Assembly: GCF_003185655.1 (NCBI RefSeq)
Contig: NZ_QHJQ01000001.1
Coordinates: 248,001-312,000, forward strand
Origin: Coraliomargarita sinensis
GTDB lineage: Bacteria > Verrucomicrobiota > Verrucomicrobiia > Opitutales > Coraliomargaritaceae
Reading direction: 5' to 3'
Length of the DNA: 64,000 bases
Part shown: positions 1 through 9,626 of the stretch, piece by piece
Position numbering within the stretch: the first letter of the stretch is position 1
How the letters are laid out: each line of letters opens with the position of its first letter
Program-made: the position numbers and the translations under genes
The notes under the pieces: model-generated
Databases searched by the model: none
What the model was told of the DNA's origin: nothing
The model's input: the letters and a program-made list of their open reading frames with translations, nothing else

Positions 1-1011
1 GGCGATACGCTTAATGGTTTCCACGCATTCAACCGGATATTTCCCGACCGTGGTTTCCCCGGAGAGCATGACACAGTCCGCCTGTTCGCGAATGGCGTTG
101 GCGATATCGGTGACTTCCGCGCGGGTGGGGAGGGGCGACTCGATCATCGACTCGAGCATGTGGGTGGCGACGATGACCGGTTTGGTATTGCGGATGCAGC
201 AATTGATGGCCTCGGTCTGGATAATGGGCAGGTCTTCAAAGGGGCATTCGATCCCCAGGTCGCCACGTGCCACCATCAGACCGTCGGAAGCTTTAATGAT
301 ATCGACCAGATTACTGATCGCCTGTTGATCCTCGATTTTGGCGATAATCTTGGCACTGGAACCGTGCTTTTCCAGATAGGCGTGGAACTCCTCGAGGTCT
401 TTGGCCTCCCGGACGAAGGAGAGGGCGAAAAAGTCGATGGCTTCCTCGATCCCGACATCGACATCGCCCTGATCTTTTTTCGTCAATGCGGGCAGGTTGA
501 CCCGGATCCCGGGAAGGTTGATGTGGCGACGGTTCCCCATGGGGCCGGGGATGAGGACTTTGCAGCGGACCCGCTGCCCGTCGATTTCCAGCACTTCCAG
601 ACGAATCAGGCCGCTGTCGACCAGCACGGTATCACCCACATTCATGTCGTTGGCAAAACTCGGGTAGTTGACATCCACGCGGCGGACACCGTCCTCGCCC
701 GTGCTGCCGACCCCCTTGCCAAAGGTGAAGTCGAAGATCTCGCCTTCCTTCAGTTGGTAGGATTCCGGGACATCGCCGGTGCGGATTTCCGGCCCCTTTA
801 CATCCATAAGGATGGCAATATGACGGCCCACGCGATCGCACACCTTGCGCACGCGGCGGATAATCTCGCGCGACCAGTCATGGTCGGCATGCGCCATATT
901 GATCCGGCAGATGTCGACACCCGCAAGAATGAGTTTCTCAAGGGTCGCCTCGTCCTGCGTGGCCGGACCGATGGTGAAAATGATTTTGGTTTTCTGGTGT
1001 GCGCGTTGCAT
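1..1011 (-). CDS. pyk: Pyruvate kinase, 3' end outside window
   Basis: Cytosolic glycolytic enzyme converting phosphoenolpyruvate and ADP to pyruvate and ATP. About 337 N-terminal residues are visible of the usual roughly 470; the gene runs off the left edge. Seen: N-terminal [11 protein letters not shown] (residues 8-18), CRINMAHA (35-42), a KGPEIRTG segment, the [10 protein letters not shown] loop near 241-250, the helix [16 protein letters not shown] near 283-298 and [12 protein letters not shown] near 316-327. The ATG at 1011 is the first in frame with the family N-terminus and lies 12 bases after the stop of the MBL-fold gene, so the two are probably cotranscribed. Odd: the usual RxNFSHG is RINMAHA, so the serine that helps bind K+ in characterised enzymes is alanine, and the usual D-T-K before GPEIRTG is D-V-K. 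Confidence 0.95.
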   Translation of the reverse strand, partial: MQRAHQKTKIIFTIGPATQDEATLEKLILAGVDICRINMAHADHDWSREIIRRVRKVCDRVGRHIAILMDVKGPEIRTGDVPESYQLKEGEIFDFTFGKGVGSTGEDGVRRVDVNYPSFANDMNVGDTVLVDSGLIRLEVLEIDGQRVRCKVLIPGPMGNRRHINLPGIRVNLPALTKKDQGDVDVGIEEAIDFFALSFVREAKDLEEFHAYLEKHGSSAKIIAKIEDQQAISNLVDIIKASDGLMVARGDLGIECPFEDLPIIQTEAINCCIRNTKPVIVATHMLESMIESPLPTRAEVTDIANAIREQADCVMLSGETTVGKYPVECVETIKRIA

Positions 1012-1023
1012 GTGGTTTCTGCC

Positions 1024-1833
1024 TCAAATAGCTTGCTTGAGCATAGCAGGGGAGGTGCCGATCTCGGGATCGACGACCTCAACAGACAATTTGTCTCCGA
1101 GCCCGGCAAACTTTTCCTGTACGAGGGCGACGTTATTACAATCCTTACTCAGGTGCCCCAAATAGACTTTTTGCAGGCGGCTTTGTGGGAGGATGGCTTC
1201 CAGCGCCTCGTAGGTGGCCGAATTCGAAAGATGACCGTGCCGCCCACGAATGCGCTGTTTGATCGACCAGGGGCGTCTTTCGTCGCGTTCGAGGAGTTCC
1301 TCGTCGTAGTTCGCCTCGATCACCAGAGTGTCCACCTCCCGGATATGCTCCCGCACATGGGCCGGTACGTAGCCGAGGTCGGTAATCCAGGCCAGGCTGC
1401 CCGGGCGGGCAAACAGGTCGCCCTCCTCGCCCCAGGAAAAGGTAAACCCGACCGGGTCGAAGGCGTCGTGCGGCAGCCGAAAAGAACGGACACGCAGATC
1501 GCGGAACGGAAAGGCCGTGCCGGTTTGAAAATGCTGCCAGTTCACCCGCTTGCGGCAGTATTTCGCCTGCACGGCGTCGGCGGTATCGCGGTTGGCATAG
1601 ACCGGCAAATCGCTGCGCTTGGCGAGCCCGCGCAGGCCCTGGGCATGGTCGCCGTGCTCGTGAGTGAGAAAGACGGCATCGATCGAATCAATGGATTCGC
1701 CGATGCTTTCCAGCATTTGCTCGATCCGTTTGGCCGAAAAACCGGCGTCGAGCAGGACCTTGGTATGCGCGGTTTGGAGAAGCGCGCAGTTGCCACTGCT
1801 ACTTGAACCGAGTATCCTGAAGCTGACCGACAT
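1024..1833 (-). CDS. MBL-fold metallo-hydrolase (YycJ/WalJ-like)
   Basis: A 269-residue beta-lactamase-fold metal-dependent hydrolase, probably a cytosolic nuclease or phosphodiesterase like YycJ/WalJ. Seen: LGSSSSGNC near the N-terminus (8-16), the metal motif THEHGDH (57-63, ligands H58, H60, D62, H63), a later GHLSN and GHLSKDCN near the C-terminus. The SSSSGNC and LGHLSKDCN motifs are typical of the YycJ group. An upstream in-frame start at 1875 exists, but the ATG at 1833 starts directly at the conserved [10 protein letters not shown]. It is followed after 12 bases by pyruvate kinase on the same strand. Specific substrate unknown. Confidence 0.85.
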   Translation of the reverse strand: MSVSFRILGSSSSGNCALLQTAHTKVLLDAGFSAKRIEQMLESIGESIDSIDAVFLTHEHGDHAQGLRGLAKRSDLPVYANRDTADAVQAKYCRKRVNWQHFQTGTAFPFRDLRVRSFRLPHDAFDPVGFTFSWGEEGDLFARPGSLAWITDLGYVPAHVREHIREVDTLVIEANYDEELLERDERRPWSIKQRIRGRHGHLSNSATYEALEAILPQSRLQKVYLGHLSKDCNNVALVQEKFAGLGDKLSVEVVDPEIGTSPAMLKQAI

Positions 1834-1966
1834 GAACTCTGAATTTGTAAGCGACGGGCCCGGCCGGTAAAGCATTAATGCGTTCGACTCATAAGATTGG
1901 CAGTTTCCGGACCGGAGTGTCGATGCAACATCCCATCCATATCGCTCGGGGAAAAGAATGATTTTT

Positions 1967-2001
1967 ACAACCGCTTCGTTAGAGAGGGGAGGAAGGGAGT
2001 T
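1967..2001 (+). repeat. Interspersed repeat family A, copy 1
   Basis: Contains ACAACCGCTTCGTTAGAG followed by GGGAGGAAGGGA. It matches, in opposite orientation, the copy at 2425-2475 and, in the same orientation, the copy at 6986-7018. The repeat supplies the last codons and stop of the GxxExxY gene that it overlaps. Confidence 0.7.
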
Positions 2002-2383
2002 GTTTACTTGGGAAGCGAGAGACGCCGAATACCCTCTTTAAGATGACGACATTGAAGTTGATCAAAAGTCCGACTTTGCAGTCTGTCCGCTTCATGTAGG
2101 TTATAAGTTGCGCTTGGTGTATCGCCGCAAGTTCTTTGACGACTTTCAGTTCGACAATGACTTTCCCATCCGCGATCAGGTCGAGAGTGAAATCCTCATC
2201 CAATTCAAGGTCTTTGTATTTAAGTTGAAGCTTCACCTGCCGCCTCACTTCGATACCGCGCAGCTTAAGCTCATGTGCGAGGCTTTTCTCGTAAATACTC
2301 TCAATAAGCCCAGGCCCCCAGTGGCTATGCACCTCCATGGCCGCGCCAACAATGATCCCAGTGAGTTCAGTGTATTCGTCCAT
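1979..2383 (-). CDS. GxxExxY protein
   Basis: A 134-residue protein of the GxxExxY family (PF13366), a small PD-(D/E)XK-nuclease-like family of unknown role found as scattered copies in Verrucomicrobiota, Bacteroidota and Planctomycetota. Seen: [20 protein letters not shown] near residues 19-38, which gives the family's G-x-x-E-x-x-Y, then a [15 protein letters not shown] stretch carrying the predicted acidic/lysine core, and a C-terminal GLLINFNV. The ATG at 2383 is chosen over a TTG at 2401 because family members start with a sequence like MDEYTELTG. It stands alone, bracketed by an inverted pair of repeat family A, and its last residues come from that repeat. A second, broken family member is at 41323-41702. 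Confidence 0.85.
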   Translation of the reverse strand: MDEYTELTGIIVGAAMEVHSHWGPGLIESIYEKSLAHELKLRGIEVRRQVKLQLKYKDLELDEDFTLDLIADGKVIVELKVVKELAAIHQAQLITYMKRTDCKVGLLINFNVVILKRVFGVSRFPSKQLPSSPL

Positions 2384-2765
2384 GAAATGAACTTTTAACA
2401 ATCGTTGCTGATGGTAACTGAAAGCTTCCCTCCCTTCCTCGCCCGAAGGGCTCTCTAGCGCAGCGGTTGTAAAATAATATCAGAAGAGAGAGGGCAGAGG
2501 TAGGCCGGGAATGACGCCAAATTATTTCGACATTGCCTGCTTCAACTAAATCGGGGCGTTCAAAGATATTTTGAGTCATTGATTTTGCACGTCTGCTTCT
2601 GCCCTCCGGCCTCTGTCTTCTGATACCTCTCTTATGCGCTTGCCAGCGGGCGGGGGAGTCTTTTTCCTCCCAGGTCCGAATCTCGCGCCGGAGGCTTGCG
2701 CATGATGCCTTCTTCCGACAGAGTATTATGATGTAAGGGCAGCCCGCCCACAGCGATTTTTAGAC
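2384..2765. other. Intergenic region with repeat A and repetitive AG-rich DNA
   Basis: No gene seen in 382 bases. It holds repeat A copy 2 (2425-2475), then purine-rich and pyrimidine-rich tracts around 2481-2500 and 2589-2625 (of the type CAGAAGACAGAGGCC on the minus strand) that loosely match a tract at about 3798-3822. The start of folE2 lies just after; no clear promoter or metal-regulator box could be picked out. Confidence 0.5.
2425..2475 (-). repeat. Interspersed repeat family A, copy 2 (inverted)
   Basis: Reads on the minus strand as ACAACCGCTGCGCTAGAGAG, then a small hairpin CCCTTCGGGC, then GAGGAAGGGAGGGA. Same family as 1967-2001 and 6986-7018, which lack the small hairpin. With copy 1 it forms an inverted pair around the GxxExxY gene. 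Confidence 0.7.
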
Positions 2766-3746
2766 ATGAGCAGCGATAACAGTCAGTCTTCGCGGGACCA
2801 GTTGGATCAGCCGCGTGCACAGCCGAGCAAGTTCTATGACAAGAACTTCGTGCTTTCGGATGCCTACCGCGCGGGGCTGCCTGACATGCAGAATGCCGAC
2901 GCCCTGGAAATTTACGGCGCCAACGTGCCCATTCTGAAGGTCGGGATTTCCAACTTCCGGCTACCGCTGCGCTACATCACATCAAGTTCGGACACCCATA
3001 CCCTGGAAACCTCGGTGACGGGTACCGTCTCATTGGAGGCCAATCAGAAGGGGATCAATATGTCGCGGATCATGCGGGTTTTCTACGATTTTGAGGACCG
3101 TATTTTCACGCCGGACCTCCTGCGCGAGGTCTTGACGGAATACAAAAAGCAGATTCACGCCCACCGGGCCCAGCTGCGGCTCGACTTCGAATATCCCATC
3201 ATGAAGTCCAGCCTGCGCAGCGGCTTACAGGGCTGGCAATACTACCGCTCCGGTTTTGAAGGTAAAATCGACGAGTTGAACCGCTTCCGTAAATACATCC
3301 ACTTCGATTTTATTTACTCTTCCGCCTGCCCCTGCTCCTCCGAGCTTTCCGAGCATGCCCGCGAAAGCCGCGACGTTTATGGAATCCCGCATTCGCAGCG
3401 TAGCACTGCACGGGTGAGCGTGGAGATCGCCGACGGGCAGCACCTTTCCATCGAAGAGCTGCAGGCCATCTGCCTGGAGGCGCTGCAGACGGAGACACAG
3501 GTCATGGTTAAGCGCGAAGACGAGCAGGCCTTTGCCGAAATGAACGGCGCCTTTACCAAATTTGTGGAGGATGCCGCACGCCTGCTCTACGAGCAACTGG
3601 ACGCCGAGCCCAAGATCGTGGATTTCCAAGTGGCCTGCGCCCACCTCGAATCCCTGCACTCGCACGATGCGGTCGCCGTGATCAACAAAGGCGTACCGGG
3701 TGGCTTTACCGGTCAGTTCGACGACTTCAAGAGCCTGATCCGGTAG
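2766..3746 (+). CDS. folE2: GTP cyclohydrolase FolE2 (type IB)
   Basis: First step of folate synthesis: GTP to 7,8-dihydroneopterin triphosphate, by the metal-flexible IB enzyme rather than zinc FolE. 326 residues, normal for the family. Seen: KGINMSR (95-101), [15 protein letters not shown] around 185-199 with the conserved cysteine pair C188/C190, and a C-terminal [14 protein letters not shown]. The first ATG fits the family start although no good Shine-Dalgarno is seen. It stands alone, with intergenic DNA on both sides. Its TAG stop codon is part of a GTAG-headed palindromic repeat. Confidence 0.95.
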   Translation: MSSDNSQSSRDQLDQPRAQPSKFYDKNFVLSDAYRAGLPDMQNADALEIYGANVPILKVGISNFRLPLRYITSSSDTHTLETSVTGTVSLEANQKGINMSRIMRVFYDFEDRIFTPDLLREVLTEYKKQIHAHRAQLRLDFEYPIMKSSLRSGLQGWQYYRSGFEGKIDELNRFRKYIHFDFIYSSACPCSSELSEHARESRDVYGIPHSQRSTARVSVEIADGQHLSIEELQAICLEALQTETQVMVKREDEQAFAEMNGAFTKFVEDAARLLYEQLDAEPKIVDFQVACAHLESLHSHDAVAVINKGVPGGFTGQFDDFKSLIR

Positions 3747-3766
3747 TGGCTCCGCTTGCAGATGCC
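3743..3766 (+). repeat. GTAG-headed REP-like palindrome, single arm
   Basis: GTAGTGGCTCCGCTTGCAGA then TGCC; the core TCCGCTTGC(A/G)GA is a hairpin. Nearly the same 24 bases form both arms of the inverted pair at 49409-49518. The TAG of the head is the stop codon of folE2. Confidence 0.7.
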
Positions 3767-3911
3767 AGTATGCCATAAATTATTACTCTAGAAAGAGTCG
3801 TCAGAGGTCAGAAGGCAAAGGTCGGGATTAAAACCATTCAGTTATGTATGGTGAGCACGGACGTAGAATACAGGCATGCGCAAGCGCAGCCTCTACTGCC
3901 GGAAGTGCCGC

Positions 3912-4769
3912 TTACGGGATCGTAATCTTCGCCGTGCCCGAGGAACTCGGGCGCATGCGCTCGCCGCCGTGTTCAATGGTGAGAAACTCACCGGCGGTAA
4001 AGAGAATATCCACCGGGCCGCTTTTTTCCAAAGTCACGCTTTCGCCTTCGCTCATGGTCTTCCGATAAAGCTCGGTATCATCTTCTTTCTGGCGCACGAG
4101 CACATAAACATTACCGCTGGCACGCAGGGTGACGGAGTTACTGCTGGCCGGGGTCTCGGAATTCTCCCCGCCACCGGTCAACATGTCACTGGCGCTGGAG
4201 GTTTCGCGGAGTTCGGGTTCAACCGGCTCCGAGCTCTCGCTGCCGCCACTGCCGAGGATGGCCCAAATGAGACCAAATACGACAAAGACCAGGGCCAGTG
4301 TCCCCACAAAAATCAGCCCGATTTTAAGGTAAAACGTTTTATCGCTCTCGTCCTCACGTTCGGGTGCTTCATCCTCGTCGTCAGATTCCTCGACGGCCGG
4401 GCCCGGTCTTGGAGAGATACGTCCGAGTGAAGGCGAGCTTTCTTCTTCGGCCTCTGGTGCGTCAGCCCGTTCCGGCTTCTTGACTTCCATTTGCCCGAAC
4501 CATTCGGCTCCGGACTTTTTACCCAATCGGGTGTTGCTTAGCTGTTGCGCGTTGTAGTCGGTCAGGGTCTTTTCGACATCCAGCTTCAGGTAGCGCGCGT
4601 AGTTTTTCAGAAAGCCGCGCTTGTAAATATCCGGAAGATCGAAATCGAATTTGTTTTGTTCGATACTCGAAAGGAAATCACTGCGGATCTTGGTCGCTTC
4701 GGCTGCCTCGCGTAGAGAGATGCCCTTGCGCTTGCGTGCTTCTTCCAGTCGTTCCCCGATAGTTTGCAT
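3912..4769 (-). CDS. RodZ-like membrane protein with N-terminal HTH
   Basis: 285 residues. Seen: an XRE-like helix-turn-helix (about 4-66, ERLEEARKRKGISLREAAEA), a linker rich in Glu, Asp and Pro (100-145), one transmembrane segment (148-172) and a C-terminal extracytoplasmic beta-rich domain (about 205-285) of the DUF4115 type. This order is that of RodZ, which links MreB to the cell-wall elongation machinery. The ATG at 4769 follows TAGGTGA with good spacing; a GTG nine bases upstream is less likely. It lies 52 bases downstream of prmA on the same strand. Confidence 0.8.
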   Translation of the reverse strand: MQTIGERLEEARKRKGISLREAAEATKIRSDFLSSIEQNKFDFDLPDIYKRGFLKNYARYLKLDVEKTLTDYNAQQLSNTRLGKKSGAEWFGQMEVKKPERADAPEAEEESSPSLGRISPRPGPAVEESDDEDEAPEREDESDKTFYLKIGLIFVGTLALVFVVFGLIWAILGSGGSESSEPVEPELRETSSASDMLTGGGENSETPASSNSVTLRASGNVYVLVRQKEDDTELYRKTMSEGESVTLEKSGPVDILFTAGEFLTIEHGGERMRPSSSGTAKITIP

Positions 4770-4821
4770 GAATGTCACCTATTTGAGCTTGGTAAGCAGC
4801 AACCGCAAGCATGAATCTTCT

Positions 4822-5718
4822 CTAGCCACGCTGAATCAACAAATCCGCCCATTCGCCATCGATACGTGAGTCGAGTTGGACCGGGCCGAGCTCCAGCTCT
4901 TCGAAGCGCGATTGGTAATGCGCCGACACCTGTTCCAGCTCCTTGGCCAGGATCCCGCTCAGGGCGAGGGTGCCGCCTGCGGCAACGGCATGCACGAGGT
5001 GGTCGGAATAGGGGATCAAGACATCGGTCTGAATATTGGCGAGAATCAGGTCGGCCTGGCGTGCCTTCAGGCCCGCTTCCAAATCCGCCACCACAAACGT
5101 GATCGGAGTGGTGATGTGGTTGTTCTCCACCACGTTTTCTTCACAGACGCGGATCGCTTCCGGGTCGAAATCAAAGGCATAAATATTTTTAAACCCGAGT
5201 GCTGCGGCCGAGAGAGCAAGCACCCCGGAGCCGCAGCCGGCATCGATCAGGTCGATCGTGTCGACTTGATCCGGATGAGCCTCCCTGTAGTCCAGCAGGC
5301 GGCGGGCGCACAGGCGGGTGGTCTCGTGAGCGCCCGTACCGAAGGCCATCCCGGCATCGAGGTAGACCACGCCGTCTCCCTCGGGCGGCGATATATTGTC
5401 TCGTTCCCAAAGTGGAATCCAATGGAGTTGGCGGTCGCTCCACGGTTTGACGAACTCCTTGTAGGCGTTCTGCCAGTCGGCATCGTTGATGGTGCTGAGG
5501 GCAAAGTCCTCCGGCAGTTCGGGAAATTCCTCCCGAAGCGTCGCCAGTTCGGCATCGGCGGTAGGCTCGTCCGGAAAGAAGCCGAAGACTTCGTAGGGGT
5601 CGTCGCGCTCGCGTTGCATCACACCCCAATAGATGGTTTCGGTTTCAAAGAAATAGGCTTCCAGTCGGTCGGCCAGTTCGGCCGGGACAATGGCGCGGAG
5701 TTCGGTTTGTGTGCTCAC
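4822..5718 (-). CDS. prmA: Ribosomal protein L11 methyltransferase
   Basis: Cytosolic SAM-dependent methyltransferase that trimethylates ribosomal protein L11. 298 residues, usual size. Seen: an N-terminal substrate-recognition domain, then [14 protein letters not shown], the SAM-binding [17 protein letters not shown], an acidic DFDPEA strand end and a LANIQTDVL segment where the NPPY-like motif of the family falls. Upstream of the rodZ-like gene. The start at 5718 faces the alcohol dehydrogenase gene divergently over about 90 bases. Confidence 0.9.
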   Translation of the reverse strand: MSTQTELRAIVPAELADRLEAYFFETETIYWGVMQRERDDPYEVFGFFPDEPTADAELATLREEFPELPEDFALSTINDADWQNAYKEFVKPWSDRQLHWIPLWERDNISPPEGDGVVYLDAGMAFGTGAHETTRLCARRLLDYREAHPDQVDTIDLIDAGCGSGVLALSAAALGFKNIYAFDFDPEAIRVCEENVVENNHITTPITFVVADLEAGLKARQADLILANIQTDVLIPYSDHLVHAVAAGGTLALSGILAKELEQVSAHYQSRFEELELGPVQLDSRIDGEWADLLIQRG

Positions 5719-5806
5719 GTTATTTAATCACGAAGTTGCGTCTCGTACTGTTGATGGCACAGTTGTGCTTGCCAACAGAAATCAACCATCGAAAGGACCA
5801 CTCAAA

Positions 5807-6808
5807 ATGATTCATGCCTACGCCGCACAGGAACCCGGAGCCAAACTTGAACCTTTTGAATACGACCCGGGCCCGCTCGGGGCGAAAGAGGTGGAAATCA
5901 AAGTCGATTATTGCGGGCTCTGCCACAGCGATCTCAGCATGTTGAACAATGACTGGGGCCTGACCTCCTATCCTTTTGTCCCGGGGCACGAAGTCGCGGG
6001 GACGATCGCAGCAGTCGGCAGTGATGTGACGCATCTTTCGGTCGGCCAGGTGGTTGGCCTGGGCTGGCATGCCGGCTACTGTGAAACCTGCCCCAGCTGT
6101 TTGTCCGGGGATCATAACCTCTGTTCACAGGCGGACCAGACGATCGTGGGGCGTCACGGTGGCTTTGCTGACAAGGTGCGCGCAGAGGCGACCAGTGTTA
6201 TTCCACTGCCTGACGGCGTGGACCCCGCGACGGCAGGCCCGCTTTTTTGTGGCGGGATCACGGTCTTCAATCCACTGGTGCAATACGAGATCAGCCCGAC
6301 ATCCAAGGTCGCGGTCATCGGGATCGGGGGGCTGGGCCATCTAGCGCTCGCCTTTCTCAATGCCTGGGGCTGCGAAGTGACGGCTTTCACCTCCAGCGAG
6401 GCCAAGCGCACGGAAGCGCTCGAGCTCGGTGCGCACAAGACGCTTAACTCCCGTGATGCGGGCGAGCTCGAAGCGGCGGCCGGGAGCTTCGACTTGGTCC
6501 TGTCGACTGTGAATGTGAAACTCGATTGGGAGGCTTATGTCAACACGCTGAAACCGAAAGGGCGCCTGCACTTTGTGGGGGCGACTCTGGAGCCGATCAA
6601 ATTGGGTGTTTTCTCCCTGATCATGGCCCAGCGTTCGGTCTCCGGTTCACCGGTGGGCAGCCCCGCCACCATTGCCCGAATGCTGGAGTTTGCCGCGGCC
6701 CATGAAATCAAACCGGTGGTGGAACACTTTAAATTCGATCAGGTGAACGAAGCCCTGGCGCATCTCGAAAATGGCCAGGCCCGCTACCGCGTGGTGATGA
6801 GCCACTAA
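5807..6808 (+). CDS. Zinc-dependent alcohol dehydrogenase (YahK/CAD-like)
   Basis: 333-residue medium-chain dehydrogenase/reductase, probably an NADP-dependent aldehyde reductase. Seen: catalytic zinc ligands C39 (in CGLCHSD), H61-E62 (GHEVAG) and C148; structural zinc cysteines C92, C95, C98 and C106; Rossmann motif GIGGLG (172-177). The order and spacing are those of the cinnamyl-alcohol-dehydrogenase/YahK group. The ATG at 5807 follows GAAAGGA with good spacing; the longer upstream frame has no family similarity. Substrate cannot be told from sequence alone. Confidence 0.88.
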   Translation: MIHAYAAQEPGAKLEPFEYDPGPLGAKEVEIKVDYCGLCHSDLSMLNNDWGLTSYPFVPGHEVAGTIAAVGSDVTHLSVGQVVGLGWHAGYCETCPSCLSGDHNLCSQADQTIVGRHGGFADKVRAEATSVIPLPDGVDPATAGPLFCGGITVFNPLVQYEISPTSKVAVIGIGGLGHLALAFLNAWGCEVTAFTSSEAKRTEALELGAHKTLNSRDAGELEAAAGSFDLVLSTVNVKLDWEAYVNTLKPKGRLHFVGATLEPIKLGVFSLIMAQRSVSGSPVGSPATIARMLEFAAAHEIKPVVEHFKFDQVNEALAHLENGQARYRVVMSH

Positions 6809-6844
6809 CTAAAGTTGCTTTACCGGGATGTACGGTCGGTCAAC

Positions 6845-6929
6845 GTAGGCAGCCCGCTTTAGCCGGCTGCCCGTCCGTGCAAACGGTTGCGCTAGTCCCC
6901 GCGGGGTCACAGGGCGAAACCACGGTGAC
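6845..6929. repeat. GTAG-headed REPIN-like inverted pair, copy 1
   Basis: Starts GTAGGCAGCCCGCTTTAGCC then GGCTGCC, a hairpin with loop CGCTTTAGC. The second, inverted arm reads on the minus strand GTCACCGTGGTTTCGCCCTG then TGA. The element at 50759-50847 has the same plan, sharing AGCCGGCTGCCCG and GTGCAAACG. It lies between the alcohol dehydrogenase and purN. Confidence 0.7.
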
Positions 6930-6985
6930 GGCGCTCTGTAATCTGACTTCCCCAGCAGAGTCTGACATAGGAAATTAATTTAATT

Positions 6986-7018
6986 CACAACCGCTGCGCT
7001 AGAGCAGGGAGGAAGGGA
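6986..7018 (+). repeat. Interspersed repeat family A, copy 3
   Basis: CACAACCGCTGCGCTAGAGC followed by AGGGAGGAAGGGA; same family and orientation as 1967-2001. It lies just downstream of the purN stop. Confidence 0.65.
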
Positions 7019-7090
7019 TTATGAAAATGGGTCTTTGTCGTCGAATGAGCCACGCCGGACAAGAGCGGGAGTCCTGCCGGTGTTGAAGCA

Positions 7091-7690
7091 TCAACCCTTC
7101 GGCGGCTTGATCTTTCCTTTGCTCAAGCGCGCCACCACATCGGGGAGGAGGCGGTGCTCGGCGATGTGGATCTTTTTCGCCAGCAGATCGACCGTATCCG
7201 CATCCTCGACCCGCACTTCTTTTTGGTCGATGATCGGTCCGGCATCGAGCGCCGGGGTCACCCAGTGGACGGTGCAACCAGTAATTTTAACGCCGAAATC
7301 GTGAGCATCCCGAATCCCGTCGGAACCCTTAAAGCTGGGGAGCAGGCTGGGGTGCAGGTTGATCACACGGCCCTCGAAGGCCTCGATGAATTTCGCCCGG
7401 AGGATGCGCATGAAGCCCGCCAGCACGATGAGCTTGGGCGAGAAGCTCTCGATCCGCTCGATGTAGGCGTCCTCGGCGTCCTGGCTCAGGCGCGGGCCGG
7501 ACTTGCCCGGATCCAGGTAGATCGCGGGCACTTTGAACTTCTGTCCGAGCGAAAGGATGCGGGCATCCTCCACATCACTGATGACCGCAGCGATCTTGGC
7601 CGCTCCCAGTTTTTTTGAAGCTTCGGCCTTGAGCAATGCTTCCGCATTGGAGCCCCTGCCGGATCCGAGAATGACAATAGGATAGGCCAT
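7091..7690 (-). CDS. purN: Phosphoribosylglycinamide formyltransferase
   Basis: Third step of purine synthesis: transfers a formyl group from 10-formyl-tetrahydrofolate to GAR. 199 residues, normal. Seen: LGSGRGSN (8-15) for the phosphate loop, and the catalytic triad N111 and H113 (in [13 protein letters not shown]) and D149 (in [10 protein letters not shown]). Follows dnaJ after 110 bases on the same strand, so it may be cotranscribed with grpE-dnaJ. purM is elsewhere in the window. Confidence 0.95.
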   Translation of the reverse strand: MAYPIVILGSGRGSNAEALLKAEASKKLGAAKIAAVISDVEDARILSLGQKFKVPAIYLDPGKSGPRLSQDAEDAYIERIESFSPKLIVLAGFMRILRAKFIEAFEGRVINLHPSLLPSFKGSDGIRDAHDFGVKITGCTVHWVTPALDAGPIIDQKEVRVEDADTVDLLAKKIHIAEHRLLPDVVARLSKGKIKPPKG

Positions 7691-7800
7691 TTGAGTGAGA
7701 AGTGAAAGTTAATGTGAAAGTGGGCGCATCGGATTTTCGGGTTCCCCTGACTTTGAACGAAAACCGGCAATCGGATAACTGTTGAACGGCGCGTGCGGCC

Positions 7801-8958
7801 TTACTGGAAGAAGTTTTTAGCTTTTTCGACGAACGATTCGCTGACCGGATTGGCCGGATCCCCGCAAGCTTCGGCATACTCCTCGAGTTTCGCCTTTTGC
7901 TCGCTGTTTAGTTTGGTGGGCACTTCCACCTGCACACGGATGAGCAGATCTCCCTTGCGGCCACCGCGCAGTGCGGGGATGCCCTGATCGCGCAGCCGGA
8001 AAGTCGTGCCGCTTTGTGTGCCGGGGGGGATTTTCAAGTTTCCTTTCCCGAAGAGGGTGGGCACATCAATCGAGCCGCCCAGTGCGGCGAGTGTGAATTT
8101 GATCGGCACTTCACAGAAAAGGTCATTATCGCGGCGCTCGAAGAGCTCGTGCTCTTTGACGTGGATGATGATGTAAAGATCGCCTGCCTGGCCGCCCATT
8201 TGTCCGGCCTCACCTTTGCCGCTGGAGCGCAGTTTGGAACCCGTGGCCACACCGGCAGGAATGCGCACATTGACCGTGCTGCTGTCCATGACGCGGCCTT
8301 CACCCCGGCAATCCGTGCAGGGCTTTTCGATGGTCTGGCCCGCGCCCTGACAGCTGGGGCAGACTTGACGGAAACTGATAAAACCACGGTTGGACGTGAC
8401 CTGTCCGGCCCCGCCACAGGTCTGGCAGGTGACCTTTTTCGAGCCGGGCTCCGCACCACTGCCGCTGCACTTTTTGCAGGCCACCGGACGACGGTAACGA
8501 ATTTCCTTCTCGGTGCCCTTGGCCGCCTCTTCCAAAGTAATTTCCAGATCGTAGCGTAGGTCCGCGCCGTGGGCCGCTCCACCGCCACCGGCATGCCCGC
8601 CGCCACCGCCGAAGAATTCTTCGAAGATGCCGCCACCGCCGCCGCCACCGAAGGCTTCGCGGAAGATATCGAACGGATCGTGCCCGGCGAATCCGCCGCC
8701 GCCACCTCCGCCGGCGCGGCCCATACCGCCCTGGGTGAAGGCCGCGTGGCCGTAACGGTCGTAGGCGGCACGCTTATCCTCGTCCTTCAGCACGTCGTAG
8801 GCTTCGGAAATCTCTTTGAATTTAGCTTCCGCTTTGGCGTCGCCGGGATTTTTGTCCGGGTGGTATTTGACCGCCAGTTTGCGATAGGCCTTTTTCAGTT
8901 CATCCGCCGAAGCGTCGCGTGAAACGCCCAGGAGTTCGTAGTAATCTCCGGATGCCAT
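7801..8958 (-). CDS. dnaJ: Chaperone DnaJ (type I Hsp40)
   Basis: Co-chaperone that delivers substrates to DnaK and stimulates its ATPase. 385 residues. Seen in order: J domain with HPD at 33-35, a long Gly/Phe-rich linker (about 78-133) with many glycine runs, four CxxCxGxG zinc repeats ([32 protein letters not shown], about 155-220) and C-terminal substrate domains. It starts 6 bases after the grpE stop, so the pair is an operon. dnaK is not in the window. Confidence 0.97.
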   Translation of the reverse strand: MASGDYYELLGVSRDASADELKKAYRKLAVKYHPDKNPGDAKAEAKFKEISEAYDVLKDEDKRAAYDRYGHAAFTQGGMGRAGGGGGGGFAGHDPFDIFREAFGGGGGGGIFEEFFGGGGGHAGGGGAAHGADLRYDLEITLEEAAKGTEKEIRYRRPVACKKCSGSGAEPGSKKVTCQTCGGAGQVTSNRGFISFRQVCPSCQGAGQTIEKPCTDCRGEGRVMDSSTVNVRIPAGVATGSKLRSSGKGEAGQMGGQAGDLYIIIHVKEHELFERRDNDLFCEVPIKFTLAALGGSIDVPTLFGKGNLKIPPGTQSGTTFRLRDQGIPALRGGRKGDLLIRVQVEVPTKLNSEQKAKLEEYAEACGDPANPVSESFVEKAKNFFQ

Positions 8959-8964
8959 AATGTT

Positions 8965-9549
8965 TTAGCTTTCTTCTTTCGCTGGACCGCTGGAGACGAT
9001 CACGTTGGCCGCCCGGATCAGGCGATCGTTCAGGCGATAGCCGGCGCGCGCGGTCTCGATGACATGGTCTTCCTCCACCTCGTCGGAGGGCTGATGGGCC
9101 ACACATTCGTGCAGGTTCGGATCGAAGCGCTCGCCGTCGGGGATCAATTCTTCGAGGCCCTGTTCGGCCAGCGTTTTCTTGAGTTGGTCGTCGACCATTT
9201 TGAAGCCGATCGTCACATCCTTTGCCTCCGGATGGTTCTCGGCGGCCTGGAGGCCGAGCTTCATGGTGTCGAGCACAGGCAGCAGCTCCTCGATGACGCC
9301 GGCGGCGGCACTGCGAATGATGTCCTGCTTCTCGCGGCCCATGCGTTTGCGGTAATTCTCCAGATCGGCCACGGAGCGAAGGTAGCGTGCCTTCATCTCG
9401 GCGGCTTCCGCCTGCGCTTTTTCCAGCTCGCTGAGCTCAGGCTCGGCGGCGCTTGCTTCCTCGGCGGCAGCCTCCGGCTCAACTTCCACTTCGGCTGCGG
9501 CGGAGGTCTCCTCAAATTCTTCGGTTTCCTTGGTCTCTTTGTCTTTCAT
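8965..9549 (-). CDS. grpE: Nucleotide exchange factor GrpE
   Basis: Releases ADP from DnaK. 194 residues: an N-terminal acidic Glu/Ala-rich tail (1-45), a long coiled coil (about 40-110, with [15 protein letters not shown]) and a C-terminal beta domain ([17 protein letters not shown], then [20 protein letters not shown]). First gene of the grpE-dnaJ pair. No CIRCE inverted repeat (TTAGCACTC-N9-GAGTGCTAA) is seen in the 77 bases upstream. Confidence 0.96.
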   Translation of the reverse strand: MKDKETKETEEFEETSAAAEVEVEPEAAAEEASAAEPELSELEKAQAEAAEMKARYLRSVADLENYRKRMGREKQDIIRSAAAGVIEELLPVLDTMKLGLQAAENHPEAKDVTIGFKMVDDQLKKTLAEQGLEELIPDGERFDPNLHECVAHQPSDEVEEDHVIETARAGYRLNDRLIRAANVIVSSGPAKEES

Positions 9550-9626
9550 AGTGTGTCGTGTACGACAGTTACGGTCACTGCCGGTTTCAAAGTGAGCGCG
9601 GAAGTGTGGGGATTATTTAGCAGAGA

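Noticed and set aside
160..1806. 548-codon plus-strand open frame
   Set aside because: It is antisense to pyruvate kinase and the MBL-fold gene, both with clear family motifs; such shadows are common in this GC-rich DNA.
2480..2630. AG-rich and CT-rich tracts before folE2 as a riboswitch or Zur site
   Set aside because: The tracts are low-complexity and match other intergenic repeats; no conserved riboswitch core or palindromic Zur box was seen.
9550..9626. CIRCE/HrcA operator before grpE
   Set aside because: The inverted repeat consensus could not be found; no alternative heat-shock element is clear.
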